NCBI GenBank assembly: GCA_013368315.1
Contig: JAACJM010000019.1
Span: 1 to 64,000 of the forward strand
Reading direction: 5' to 3'
Source of the DNA: Tetrapyrgos nigripes
Taxonomy: Eukaryota > Basidiomycota > Agaricomycetes > Agaricales > Campanellaceae
Length of the DNA: 64,000 nucleotides
Below are positions 32,265 through 43,364 of the stretch, piece after piece. The notes beneath the pieces are model-generated. The model was not told the DNA's origin and did not search any database. It was given only the letters and a program-made list of their open reading frames with translations. The position numbers were made by a program, and so were the translations under genes. Position 1 is the first letter of the stretch. Each line of letters starts with the position of its first letter.

Positions 32265-32712
32265 AACAATAAGGACGAGGCTGAGATACGCACGTATTTT
32301 TCGGCGACGAATGGTGCATTATCACTGGAAGTGTCGCTGTACTAAGTATGCCTGTCGTATGTACTACTAAATTTATATGAATTCGTCTTTCTCTTTGCAC
32401 AGTCTGCCTTGCTGCCGTCCCCTCCATCACCAATCAGTCCAGAACACTATACTTTTATTCGTCTGGCCAGTATCAAGCAGTCCGTATATATGTTGTATAC
32501 CATACCAATATAAGCCAAAAGTGACAGAAGTAATAACCAACAACCAAAGCAGAACCGTTATAACAGAAACAAAAACGGGAAAACTACACATGTACAAATG
32601 TGTATGTAGTACATACTACTAGTACTACAAGTACTACATCGAAGAATTATGATGTGTTTTTAAAATACGGTATGTAACAGTATAAGTGAGGACCAAGTAT
32701 CCAAGTTCCGTC
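32265..32712 (+). pseudogene. Orphan F-box 3' tail fragment
   Basis: Begins inside the final coding stretch (DEAEIRTYFSATNG ... LSLEVSLY then TAA at 32342-32344), followed by the family's 3' flank with an 83-bp difference near 32365-32430. There is no upstream F-box sequence, so this is a partial duplicate of the 30470-30895 segment. Confidence 0.8.
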
Positions 32713-33011
32713 CGTCCATAGGCAATAACGAATAAAAAAAACATCCCAGAAAAAAATACACGACTTAAGTGGAGTAGAGAAGGATAGGCAAGAGAGGAAG
32801 GATAAGAACGAGAGTTAGATATATAGGAAGAGATAAAGATCAAAGCAAGGCGAGGACGAGAGGAGAATATTGATAATAATAACTCCTCTAGATGCAGACC
32901 CATCTATATGTAAACAAAAAATCTGACTGACTGACCGACTGACTGTGACGCGTGAATCTTCATCGACATCGTTCATTCATATCATAAGGGTGTTTGCTTC
33001 ACTTCTCAGTT
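32713..33011. other. AT-rich 3' region of the Ser/His-rich gene
   Basis: Probably 3' UTR. Contains the near-tandem GACTGACTGACCGACTGACT at 32924-32943. Confidence 0.4.
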
Positions 33012-34834
33012 TCACTTCCTCAACAACTTTTCATGCAACTCCGCTCCTTTCAACCTCGCTCTCATATACTCAATCTGTGCTTCATACCTCCCTATAACCT
33101 CCAACCTCCTTCTCCGCACATCTAACACCTCTGGAGACTCATACGCCGCATCCGAGTCATTTGCGTTTGCGTTTGGTTCTTGCTCGTGCACTACTGAACT
33201 GGATCGGGATCGTGAACGAGAATGAGAATGAGAACGGGAGAGTGAATGGAAATTGGAATTGGAATGAGGGTGCGAATAGGAATGCGAATGTGGAGGAGGA
33301 GGAGGAGGAGGAGGATGGGAATTAGAGCTGGAATTGGAAGGAGTGCGAGAATGTGAAAGGATCGCACTCTTCATCCTCCTCAAACTCGAAGACTTGGACA
33401 ATGAACCTGAACCTGAGCCTCCTAAATTTGGAGACGCAGGTGAGGGTGTTGATTGACTTTGGGAGACTGAACCGGAACGAGAACGAGAAAGTGAATGTGT
33501 ATGTGTATGAGAATGTGTATGTGAATTGGAATGAGGATAGGGATAGGTATCCGAATGAGACTGCGTTGACAGAAGAGGTAGGTCTTGTTCCGTCAACGAC
33601 GGCAGAGGTAGATGTGATGTACTTCTCGAAAGAGTACCATGTTTCTGTTTGCTTGGAAGGGAGAGTAGCGAGCTGGCTGGAGATGAAGTAACGGATGCTA
33701 GGGAGCCTTTACGCTTGACCTGCTGCTGGTTCGCATGTAGTGATGTGGCAGAACCTAAACCATTGACAGATGGGGAGGGAGAAGACACAGTAAAATTGCG
33801 TGCACGACCTGATGTGGAAGAGGACGCGACTGCGACAGCAGTCGCCTGAGAGGATTTGGATTTCGTCGAGTAGGTGCTATGAGCACTTGCTGTTGAGCCG
33901 GAGCGCATTCTCATGGGCACGGCTAGTGATGTAGGGGCAGTAGGAGAAGTAGGAGAGGAGAGCTGGTCGGAATGAGAATGTGTTATAGGCATGGTTCGAA
34001 AAGCCTGATCCCGTTGCCGTTGCTGTATCTTGGCAATAGTGGATTGTTCGAGCTGATCAAAGGCCTCGACGACGCGTTTGCCTTCGGCTTCGAGATCCAT
34101 AATGGCTTTTCGAATGTCTTTGGTGGTGTGTAAACCACCGTCTTCGAATATGTCATGATCTAGCATAGGCGTGGAAACGGTTAGCTTGGAAGATGAGGTG
34201 ACACTGGGAGTGGGAGTTGCTTTGGTAGGAGAGAAGAGAGTGGACGGCCAAGTAGAAGGAAGTGGCGAAAGGACAGTGTGAGGCGAAGTGGGTGGGGAGT
34301 AAACGTCTGAGCGATTAGTTCTCTGTGAGCCGAGAGATGTAGATGAGGTGATAGAATTTGAACTAGATTTTCTACTGAGAGAACGGGGAAAGAAGGAGCG
34401 TTTGAGACTAATAACTGGAGCAGAGTCGACATCTATAGAGGCGTCTTTTGATGATTTGCGGCCTGCAGCTTTTCGGAAGATATTGACGAGAGAGGATTTA
34501 GGCTGATGGAAATCATGGTCGGCAGTTATAGCTGTTGGGCGGGGAGGTGCGAACTCGACTTGCTTTTTACGGGGAGCTAAAGGAAAACAGAAATAGAATG
34601 TCAGGGTCGGAGTGGAGTGGGCGGAAATGAACGGACATGTTGCTGTCGGGACGACAGGGACCTCTGCCGGGAGGACTGTGTTGTTTGCGTAACGCTCAAA
34701 AACGTCTTGGCGAAGAAGACGGTATTCGTCGTCGCTGCACAGACGTTAGCAGAGTTATTAATAATTAAACTCACTTACCCAAGCAGGCCCTGCTGATGTG
34801 AAGCAGCCAACTCATTCAACCGTATCGCAAGCAT
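33012..34834 (-). CDS. Ser/His-rich low-complexity protein, function unknown
   Basis: Three exons (34834-34779, 34734-34637, 34576-33012) give 572 residues in phase. The N-terminus MLAIRLNELAASHQQGLLG-DDEYRLLRQDVFERYA is conserved-looking and helical. Long Ser-rich disordered parts follow, with a helix near residue 200 (IRKAIMDLEAEGKRVVEAFDQLEQSTIAKIQQRQ). Next come His-Ser and Ser-Arg repeats (THSHTHTH, RSGSVSQSQS, eight prolines, SRSHSHSRSRSRSSS). The C-terminus is a coiled coil (RRRRLEVIGRYEAQIEYMRARLK). I cannot assign a role; the helices and Ser/Pro sites suggest a phosphorylated scaffold. Its start codon is 76 bp from that of ERG24. Confidence 0.75.
33240..33340 (-). repeat. Microsatellite-like coding repeat (His/Ser/Pro)
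   Basis: AATG/GAATG-type and GGA triplet runs encode HSHSYSHPHSNSN and a polyproline tract. A second block lies at 33475-33555. Confidence 0.65.
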
Positions 34835-34910
34835 AACAAGAAGAGGTGGTGGGAACCCCTATAACGTTGCCATTCCGTACCTAACTACCTTAGGTAATAC
34901 AAGGTCACCC
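34835..34910. promoter_or_regulatory. 76-bp shared promoter, Ser/His protein / ERG24
   Basis: Only 76 bp lie between the two start codons. An imperfect palindromic core (CCTAACTACCTTAGG) lies near 34880. 5' UTRs must be very short or overlap. Confidence 0.5.
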
Positions 34911-36565
34911 ATGACTTCAACCTCCATCAATCCCCGAAGTACCTCATACGAGTTTCTTGGTCCTCCAGGGGCTCTTTTCATCTCTCTCGCCGTCCCCATC
35001 ACAACCTATGCCTTGTACTTTGGTTGCTCAGAGGAGGCAGGCGGTTGTCCTCCACCGGACTTGCAGACCATTCCCGACCGTGTCACCCTCGCCCTTTCGT
35101 CGCCTCAATGGTGGAAATCTCTTTGGGACACAGAGGCAGCTCTCATGTATCTTGGCTGGTATGCGTTCTGCGTGGTAGCTTGGGCCATTCTGCCAGGTGC
35201 TGTCATCGAAGGCAAACCCCTCAGGAACGGACAGACCAAAAAGTACAAAATCAACGGTACGTGTTCTTCCATGTTTCCACTCGCCCGCTGACTCGCCTCT
35301 CAGCCTTCTCCACTTTCTTGCTTTCCCTCGGATTGGCCACTGGCTACATCTACCGTTTTGGTCCCGAATCTTTCACGTTTCTCTATGAAAAATGGGTCGG
35401 CTTCGTCACCGCGTCAGTCCTCATGTCTTTTGTCCAAGCCGTCTTTGTCTACGCCATGTCCTTCCAAGATGGCAAGCTCCTCGCCCTAGGTGGGAACTCG
35501 GGCAACTTTATCTACGATGTACACGTCTATTTTTTAAAAGTCGCGTCATTTTCTCAACTGACGTGATTTTTTAAATTTCATAGTGGTTCATCGGTCGCGA
35601 ACTCAACCCATCCATCGGTTCCTTCGACATCAAATCCTTCAACGAGCTTCGTCCAGGTCTCATTCTATGGGCTCTCGTCGACATCAGCATGGCCTGCGAG
35701 CAAGCCGTTCGTCGTGGTGGTTTTGCCAATGTGACCGATTCAATATGGCTGGTTCTTTTATTCCAAATTGGATATGTTGCCGACGGGTTGTACAATGAGG
35801 TGCGTTGTCCCATCTGTTCTCTATGGGGACAAATCACTGATATGCATGTCGTAAAGCCTGCTATTTTCACAACGATGGACATCATCACCGATGGATTTGG
35901 ATTCATGCTTTCTGTTGGAGATCTCGCATGGGTTCCATTTGTCTATTCCCTCCAAGCTCGGTATCTCGTTTTCAACCAAGTCGAGCTCGGCCCGGTCGCG
36001 ACAGCTTTGATCGTCGGGTTGAATGGAACGGGTTACTGGATTTTCCGTGATGCCAATGGGGAGAAGAATGATTTCAGGAATGGAAGGAATCCCAAACGTG
36101 AGTCTTCTTCAGTTTCGTGCGACGTCGTTTGTAACGCCAGCTTTTTCTCAGACTTGACCTTTTATACGACCAAATCTGGCTCTAAACTTCTTACCTCTGG
36201 ATGGTGGGGTCGTTCTAGGCATCCGAACTATTTGTGCGTTTTCTCCTCTTCAGCTTTCGTTTTCACTGTCAAAATCTAATCATATCATTCATCGCAGCGG
36301 TGACATCCTCATGGCTCTTGCATGGTCCCTTCCCACAGGATTCAACACACCGATTACTTACTTTTACGTGACATATTTCGCTGTTCTGTTAATTCATAGG
36401 CAACGTAGGGATGATGAGAATTGTGAGAGGAAGTGAGTTTTCATTTTTTCTTTCATTATTATCACTTTCGATGCTGACCATCGTCTGTCCTTCCTTAGGT
36501 ATGGCCTTGACTGGGAAAGATACAAGGAGATAGTGCCATACAGGATTATTCCTAAAGTCTACTGA
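34911..36565 (+). CDS. ERG24: Delta(14)-sterol reductase Erg24
   Basis: Seven exons (34911-35256, 35304-35518, 35584-35799, 35857-36097, 36152-36233, 36298-36432, 36499-36565) give 433 residues. This ERG4/ERG24-family enzyme of the ER membrane reduces the C14 double bond in ergosterol synthesis with NADPH. Family motifs: [10 protein letters not shown] near the start, [39 protein letters not shown], and the C-terminal [20 protein letters not shown] with [21 protein letters not shown]. Several hydrophobic spans lie between. Complete, with no broken residues seen. It is the target of morpholine fungicides in other fungi. Confidence 0.95.
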
Positions 36566-36692
36566 TTCATTCAGATAGAAGTACGAATTACTGCTTTCGT
36601 GTTTCTTGATATATACGTTACATCTTCTGGACTGACTAATAAACGTCCTTGGCTCCTTGCTTCAAAAAAGTCAGGAACGTACAAGTATATAT

Positions 36693-36920
36693 GACAGGCA
36701 TACTTAGTACAGTGACACTTCCAGAGATAATCCATCATTGGCATTCGTCGTCGAAAGATACGTGCGTATCTCAGTCTCGTCCATATTGTAGTTGGGATTT
36801 TCATTGAGAGCTTTTTCAGACTAGCTTGGCCGGTCTGCCCAGTCTGTAGAAAATCATCGAGATTGTCAATCCCGCAAAGACAGGCGTTCCCAAATAACTC
36901 TGGGTACATTCGCATTTTGC
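36693..36920 (-). repeat. Tandem partial copy of the F-box 3' tail
   Basis: About 215 bp of the F-box C-terminal coding end is present twice, at 36693-36905 and 36949-37165 (spacing 256 bp). The outer copy retains the family's 3' flank (GGACGTTTATTAGTCCAGAA, reverse strand, about 36630), so the inner one probably arose by local duplication. Confidence 0.8.
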
Positions 36921-36959
36921 CCTTGTACTTCTGTAATTCGTCAAGTACGACAGGCATAC

Positions 36960-38201
36960 TCAGTACAGAGACACTTCCAGCGATAATCCACCATTGGCAT
37001 TCGTCGCCGAAAGATACGTACGTATCTCAGCCTCGTCCATATTGTAGTCGGATGGAATTTTCAGTGAGAGCTTTTTCAGACTAACATGGCCGGTCTGCCC
37101 AGTTTGCAGAAAACCATCATCGAGGAGATTGTCAATCTCGCAAAGACAGGTGTTTCCAAATGACTCTACGTCAAGCGAAGGCCAATGAGAAAGAGTCCTA
37201 AATTCGAGGGAGAGGTGTTCGAGTCGTTGGATGACAGTGGAAAGGATACCCTTCAATACGGCCGCTGTGTCAGAGAATTTGGACTCGAAAATCCCAGTCA
37301 ACGTAAGGTCGACGAGTTTAGTGAGATATCTGAATGAAGAAGCCAAACTTGGATCGAAGAAATTGGGGTTCAACGACGTGAGGGTAAAGTGAGTAACAGT
37401 CGGTCCACATTGCTGAAGGATGATAGGATATCTCCGGGGGACATGGACATTGAGTGTCAAATAGCAAAGTCAAAGAAATGCTCTGGCATTGTGAAGAATG
37501 GTACCGCCCATGTTTTCCGGTATACCATAGTGGGATAAATGAATGTGGTGACTGACAATGACTGTAAACGTGGACGGTGCAGCGATAATGGAGTAGAGGA
37601 GGCATCAAATGGTGAATCCCAGGTGTTTGTAGGATCGGGGGAACATGTAGGGATGAGGTAGAGTTTTAAAGATTGCAAAGAGGGCTGCCCTGCTGCTATC
37701 CTGGACAAGAGGCGAAGTAGGTGATTCGAAGAGCATGCGAAAGATCTCAGTGCGAGACTTTCAAGGAGAGGATTCTTCTCCAGCAAATGGAGTAAGGATG
37801 TCGAATCCAAATTTCGCGAAGAAAAGTCGAGGCTCTGCAGATTGGTAAAAAGGAAGTTGTGAAATAAGGGTATTGAACGCCAAGTTTTCACGGGATATCA
37901 AGAGGGGAAGTCGCACAGTGAGGATGCGAACTATCCTGGAATACGGAGGGCTGATGCTTGAGGATGCCATGTCCTCAGCCAGCAATTCGAGTTTTTCTTT
38001 GTATTCTGAAAGATCTTTTTGTTGCGGTTCAGATCGGGCGTTTGGAGGGAAGGTGAAATTTCGAAAAAGGTTTGTGCGAGCACGAGGAAGCCAGTCATGA
38101 CAGACCAATGTGCAAGACTTTATGGTAACGGTATCGAGAACTCTGTCGATGATTTCATCCCTAATTTCCGGAGGAAAGACAGCAAAGGGTTTTGCAGACA
38201 T
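36960..38201 (-). pseudogene. F-box pseudogene, inverted copy of 29299-30558
   Basis: From ATG 38201 the protein follows the intact paralog (PPEIRDEIIDRVLDTVTIKS, CTLVCHDWLPRARTNLFR) until LISQLPF. There an extra T in a T-run (about 37855) shifts the frame; reading resumes as NLQSLDFSSRNLDSTS in the next frame. Near 37465 a 10-bp deletion relative to the paralog shifts it again, and the rest (VPRRYPIILQQCGPTVTHF ... GLSLEVSLY) reads to the stop at 36960. Two frameshifts in otherwise near-identical coding sequence mean recent inactivation. Head-to-tail organisation is inverted relative to the intact gene. Confidence 0.88.
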
Positions 38202-38819
38202 GGATGGTGAGAGTCGCGCGTTAGACTGCGTGAGGTGTACTGCTACCCCATCAAATAAGTACTATATAAAACGGTTAGCAATGGTAAGAATCACCGTAGA
38301 GGTGACCACTTACTGCGTATGTAGACTGTGCCTTGGCCAGGCGCCGTTCTGACTAGCAGCTTCTTAAAAGTTTCTCAATCTCTCGCGAATTGTAATTCAG
38401 ATCACGAACTCTATGCGTTTGGAGACAAGTGTTGATGGGTTACGAGAGTAGTATTCGAGGGCGACAAACCACGACCAGCGATAACTAGAAAGAGACGAGT
38501 CATGACATGATCAGTCACTGCAGTTTCCACCCTGATGTCTGAGCTGCGTCCGGGCAGATTGGTCCGTTCGGCGGTGAGCCATAGTACATTTGAGCGATGT
38601 GGTGAATTAAGCAGAGAAATAATATACATGCATCCAATGTGTACGAAGACACTAGATCGTCTAGAGTAAACTTTTCAAGCACGAATGGGCGGACCGTCCG
38701 TTAACAGTTTCACTGTCTGGAAGACCTAACGATGTCCAGCCAAAGCTGCTCCTCCCCCTCTCAACCCACCAAAAACACCAAGTCCACATACAGCCTCCAT
38801 GCCCAATTCTAGTACCAAT
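38202..38819. other. Intergenic stretch between F-box pseudogene and mL41
   Basis: 38202-38375 is the duplicated upstream segment of the family A F-box gene; the rest shows no gene. Confidence 0.5.
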
Positions 38820-39488
38820 CTACCGCAACCCTAATGACTCCATAGCGGAACCAAACCTACCCTCACCCTTATTCTGCGGAACAATCCCTGCATCACTCTT
38901 CTTTTTTGTCTCGTTTTGCCAAAGTGCTTGGTAAAAATGTTCTGGTGTGAGGCCGCGTGCTGTCTTAAATTTACCGTAGGCAGCGCATTCTTCGGATTTG
39001 GAAAGGTGGACGGAGGTATGGACGTAGGGTTTTAGCTGGATGGCACAAGGTAGGTGAACGATGGAAAGGCGAGCAAAAGGACGGTCGTTTGAGTGTTTAG
39101 CAGCATTGAATGAAGCAGGTCGAGTGTACCGGAAAATAGACGTTGAATCAGCTCTCAAACTCGTAGCATAATCCCAGCCAAAAGACGCACCGAACACGAC
39201 TCGATTTCTTCAATCGGAGGTGCAACAAATACACGGACTTTCTCGTCCAACAGACGGTATTTTGCTTTTCCACGTACAACATGTACACCAGGGGCGCCGG
39301 TTCTGTGACCACCGGGGAGGAAGGCTTGTCTGGTACCTATAGTTCAAAATGTATCATCGTGAAGTGGATCAACGCGTCTTCTTTTGCAAGAGTTAGATAG
39401 ACAAACCTTTGTAGTAATCCTTGTTACCTCTCTTAGTCGTCAGAGGTTTTCGTGAAGCCTTGGAGAGACGTGCTACTGTCGGAAACAT
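38820..39488 (-). CDS. MRPL27: Mitochondrial large-subunit ribosomal protein mL41 (MrpL27)
   Basis: Three exons (39488-39407, 39336-39191, 39035-38820) give 147 residues. MFPTVARLSKASRKPLTTKR then GNKDYYKGTRQAFLPGGHRT, VVRGKAKYRLLDEKVRVFVAP and LKPYVHTSVHLSKSEE match the mL41 family, a component of the mitochondrial 54S subunit near the exit tunnel. The basic N-terminus serves as targeting signal. The second intron (155 bp) is longer than average. The gene is divergent from TIM14, another mitochondrial protein, with 196 bp between start codons. Confidence 0.85.
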
Positions 39489-39684
39489 TATCACAGCACC
39501 ACCAGCAGGCTCCGCTGTTTGTTGAGTACTCGACGTTCGTGACGGTGCTGAAGAAAATACTTAACCACGTGCTCCGGCAACCTCTTTTTCATCACCGTCA
39601 CGAAAACTGGATCCCTCTTCTTCTTCTAGTTCTACTCCTGCTTCCAGCCCTACTACCGCCCAGTCTTCCTTCTTTTCTGAAGAC
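39489..39684. promoter_or_regulatory. 196-bp shared promoter of two mitochondrial genes
   Basis: Lies between the start codons of mL41 and TIM14. It contains CCACGTGC (E-box-like CACGTG, 39567-39572) and CT-rich tracts ahead of TIM14. Co-regulation is inferred. Confidence 0.5.
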
Positions 39685-40071
39685 ATGTCCACGATTCTAG
39701 TTGGAGGAGTAGGGGCTATTGCCGCAGCTTTGGTCGCAAGACAATTGATACGACGCGGCGGCAAGTCAGCTGCTGAGCAATGGGCAAAGGGAGGCTTCAA
39801 AGGCAAGATGGATAAGAGGGAGGCTATTGAAATTTTGGGGCTGAAGTGCGTTTGACTATGACCTTTCTACCTCATTACCTCTAGAGAACTGACGGCGTTT
39901 GTTTTCCCTTTTTTTTTCTACAGAGATGGACCTCAGCTTCGACTCAAGCTCAAAGACGCCCACCGACAAATCATGCTTGCCAATCATCCGGATAGAGGAG
40001 GTTCGCCGTACCTTGCCAGTAAAATCAATGAGGCGAAGGATTTGCTTGACAAACAAATTGGTGGCCGATGA
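39685..40071 (+). CDS. PAM18: Mitochondrial import motor subunit Tim14/Pam18
   Basis: Two exons (39685-39845, 39924-40071) give 102 residues. The N-terminus is one membrane span ([17 protein letters not shown]). The C-terminal J-domain holds the HPD motif ([19 protein letters not shown]), preceded by [20 protein letters not shown]. The protein stimulates the mtHsp70 ATPase at the TIM23 channel so that matrix proteins are pulled in. Length is normal for fungal Tim14. The HPD triad is intact. Confidence 0.93.
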
Positions 40072-41590
40072 TGGACACCTCTGGATGTTCTAGATTCTCT
40101 ATTGGATTATATTTTTTTAGGTGAGTGTACTACCTGAGTTGTCCCGGGCTATGTCTCATATCTTTCCAGTTGCTTCTTACATGTATCTTTAGCATCATAT
40201 TAATACACTACACGCCATTCAAATCCCAGCTCCGCATATTCACCTTTCTCTGGGCTATACTGCTGCACAGACCTCGGAAGAACACTTGAGTACCCGTCAT
40301 GCTCACTGCTCTCGCTTCTTCCCGACGCGCGGGTTGCAACAACGTTCAATACTTCATCTGACCGCTGTCTCTAACACCGGGACGCTTGCTTCTCGGAAAG
40401 TACCTTGAATGTAATGACGATCGTACTCTACAATGATGTCTCAGCCAACGTGCTGGAATGTCATCCTTGGTAGACGTCCTTCCTCAACTTCATCGTGTGC
40501 TCATGGCAGTCTGCCGTCGTTGGTACGACAATAGGGCCCTCTACTCGCTCTCTGGAGACTCAAAAACCTATTCCAACTCAGGGTAAATGAGCAAACTGAT
40601 TCCGCCACAGTTCGAAGTGGTAGAGTTCCAATTTCCCGAAAACTGGAGCCGTAAACAGGCTTTCCTGCCACTTCCTCGGGTATTATCACTACGTTCACAA
40701 ACTCGCCCAAACTCTACGACGTGGACCTGATATCCTTTGGTTGACGGATGACTTGCAGGTTCCCTGGAGAAGTCATCTGCTCTCAATGACTTCCATTCCC
40801 AGTCCTGGTAGTTCACCCTTTGTCTCCTTCGCCTTGGACACATTTCGAGTCACAATTCGGAAGAACTATTACGCTTTATCTGCCGTTCCTCAAACGAGAC
40901 CATTGTGATGCTGGAGCTCGAGAATTGTACGCACACGTCCGTGTCAGCTCTTTTCGAGCAACTGTGCCTGGCAGAAGAGGACTCGGAGAAAGGATACGGA
41001 ACCTCTGTGCTGGCGCCAAATCTGGACGAGTTTGCTGTTAAGGCCGACTTTGTTAAAATCCTGGATATGAGAAAGCAGACTCTATCGGGGAGTTGCTGCG
41101 ATTCAGACGTTGGACTGATAATCATGGGCCTGGGATGATTAACCAGATAAGCTGACGACATTGAGATGAAGAAGCCAAATTCGAAGGCAGCGATGCTTAG
41201 GGGTGTCCATTTGTGTGCTTCATTGGTGATGGTATGACTGAGGAAGCAGAGGCGATCTTGAGCAACTTACGAGGAAAGGGCGAGGAAGCCCGTATCGTTG
41301 CCAGTACTGTAAAGGAAGTGGGTGGACATAGGGGTTATTGGGATTTGCCTTCCTGGGGTTACTAGGCTTAGTTAGAGGAATTCTAAGGAAAGGATAGATG
41401 GCGCTGAAGTCTTCAGATGGTTTTTGTGTGCATTAGACGAGAACTGGCTCTATCATTATCACTGATAATGATTCAAGGCTGTTAAAAACTCCAGGTTTAC
41501 ACAAAGTTATAGCTATGCTCTTTGTATCTACAAGAACACCCGGATGTTATCAATGTATAGTAGCGACTACCGGGCGTAACCGCCGTGCAG
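40072..41590 (+). pseudogene. Decayed sequence with F-box/LRR-like remnants
   Basis: Scattered forward frames resemble the second half of agaricomycete F-box proteins: VDVLPQLHRVLMAVCRRWYD (about 40460-40540) and LAPNLDEFAVKADFVKILDM (about 41010-41075). Stops and frameshifts separate them and I find no intact gene. The assignment is weak; it may be unrelated relic DNA. Nothing else seen in this 1.5 kb. Confidence 0.35.
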
Positions 41591-43143
41591 CTAAAGCTCA
41601 GCTTCAGCAATTTCCAGCGCGCTCCCTCTACCCCAGTAAGTCTCGATAAACGGCAGGGCCGTCGAGATGGAGTACATCAAACGTTTCTCCAGCTGGTAGC
41701 CACTATGCCATACTGCGATATTCTCCAGCTTCCAGTCTTTATAACGCCGGGATTCGATATCGATAGAAAATGTCTACACAAACGCAGATGTTCAGCAAGC
41801 CAATCGGTTATGATCAAGAATGAATGACACTCACCGGTGTGACAGTACCAATGTATAACGATAACGATTCCAGACTAGTCAACCTACTCAGCACGTCAAA
41901 TAATTCCACATTCATTGTCCGAACATTGAGCCGCAGATATCGAAGGTTGGGTGAAATCAGGTTAACTATCCCCTCCACCTGTACATGGTCAAGATACAGA
42001 TCCCGAACCACTAGATTTGTGAGTGTATCCGACGTCTGCTGGAGGCACGATATGAGAGCATCCATTCCATCTGCATAAATGGAGGGATACATTTGTAACT
42101 CTCGTAACCTAGAAAGTTGCACTGAAGTAAAACACTGTTTCATCCATCTACCCAATGGTTCATCGGCGGCAGAGTTTAGCCCTATAGGCACCGGCTTTAA
42201 TCTCAGAACAATGTGTTCGAGACGGGAGCAATGTTTTTCGATAAAACTTGTGAGACCTGAAGGATCCGTCTCCAATGTCCTTGAAAAGGCTGCTTGGAAG
42301 TTGAATACTGAGAGGAGTGGGAATTCTCCGAGCCTCTTAAAGAATTCCGAGAGATCGTAAGCTCCCCAGCACCACATTGTCAGTGCTTCTAATCGAGGAG
42401 CGAAACTGTTGATAAATGGTACAACGTCCCCAAGCAGAATTTCAGCTCCACCCACTTGAGAGTCATCCGGATGAGGATTAACCACGAGTTCGAAGAATAA
42501 CTCTCGTAGAAGAGGGAAGTCTGGGCGAGAGTAGATAATGGTATGGAATGAAGCAGCATGGCCTCGTAACGAAAGCTTGGTCAGATTGCTGCTGAATGCA
42601 GACCAAGAGGTTTGGAGGAATCTGTTGATATCAGGTCCAGAGTGTGGACCCCATGAGTGACTGTCGATGGTGAAAGAGGATACGTCGGTGAGACCAGGCA
42701 AGACGTCGATCAAAGCCTTGGTGGCTTCGTGCTCTGGTCGCACAACGGGTTCTGGTATACGGAATGAGAAGTGAAGGGCGGAAGAGATGCGATTTCTGAT
42801 CGTTGTTCGTCTTTCCTGGGCTGGAGTACTATAATCGTAATGTCTAAAGTCGGGACTGACAGTGAGATGACGAACACGTTTTCCTACGTGTGGGTCGCTG
42901 GATGCGTAGAGTCAGCCGTGTACTATTATGTCAACTTGAGATGAAGGTTACTTACGATAACCTTGATATAATCTTGAGGGTGGTCGGACTGAGTGTCTGC
43001 AGCTGGACTTGCCGGTACCGAAGGTCCATAGAGATTTCATAGAAAAATTTGTTCACTTCGAGCAAGTCTTTCCGCAAGGCTGCATCAGGGATGAACTGAG
43101 TAATATAGAGCCATAGCTCTAAGGGGAGTTGGGGTTGAACCAT
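41591..43143 (-). CDS. F-box protein, family B (copy 1)
   Basis: Three exons (43143-42956, 42897-41835, 41773-41591) give 477 residues. Short F-box-like N-terminus (MVQPQLPLELWLYITQFIPD), then Leu-rich repeats (LTDVSSFTIDSHSW, LTKLSLRGHAAS, APRLEALTMWCWG, SPNLRYLRLNVRTMNVELFD) and a conserved end YKDWKLENIAVWH. Probably an SCF substrate receptor. An inverted, nearly identical copy lies at 61478-63032: exon 1 differs at only 2 of 63 residues, and intron positions are the same. The gene is divergent from the family A pseudogene at 43365. Confidence 0.85.
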
Positions 43144-43364
43144 GCGACAAGGGAACGTGCAGACCGCGTTTATAAAGACAGGTGAAACACTGCCTCCAAC
43201 AGCTTTTCTTGACGCCTTTGGAATACAAATTTAAAGTCTTGAATGAGGATCAGGGACTGTTGACTGCTGTGGACGGTGACGTCGTGATGGACTTGCAAGA
43301 CGAGCGCCGCACGCCGCACGCCTATTGTTCAATAATTGACTCGGTACTTTGTCTTCGCCCATCC

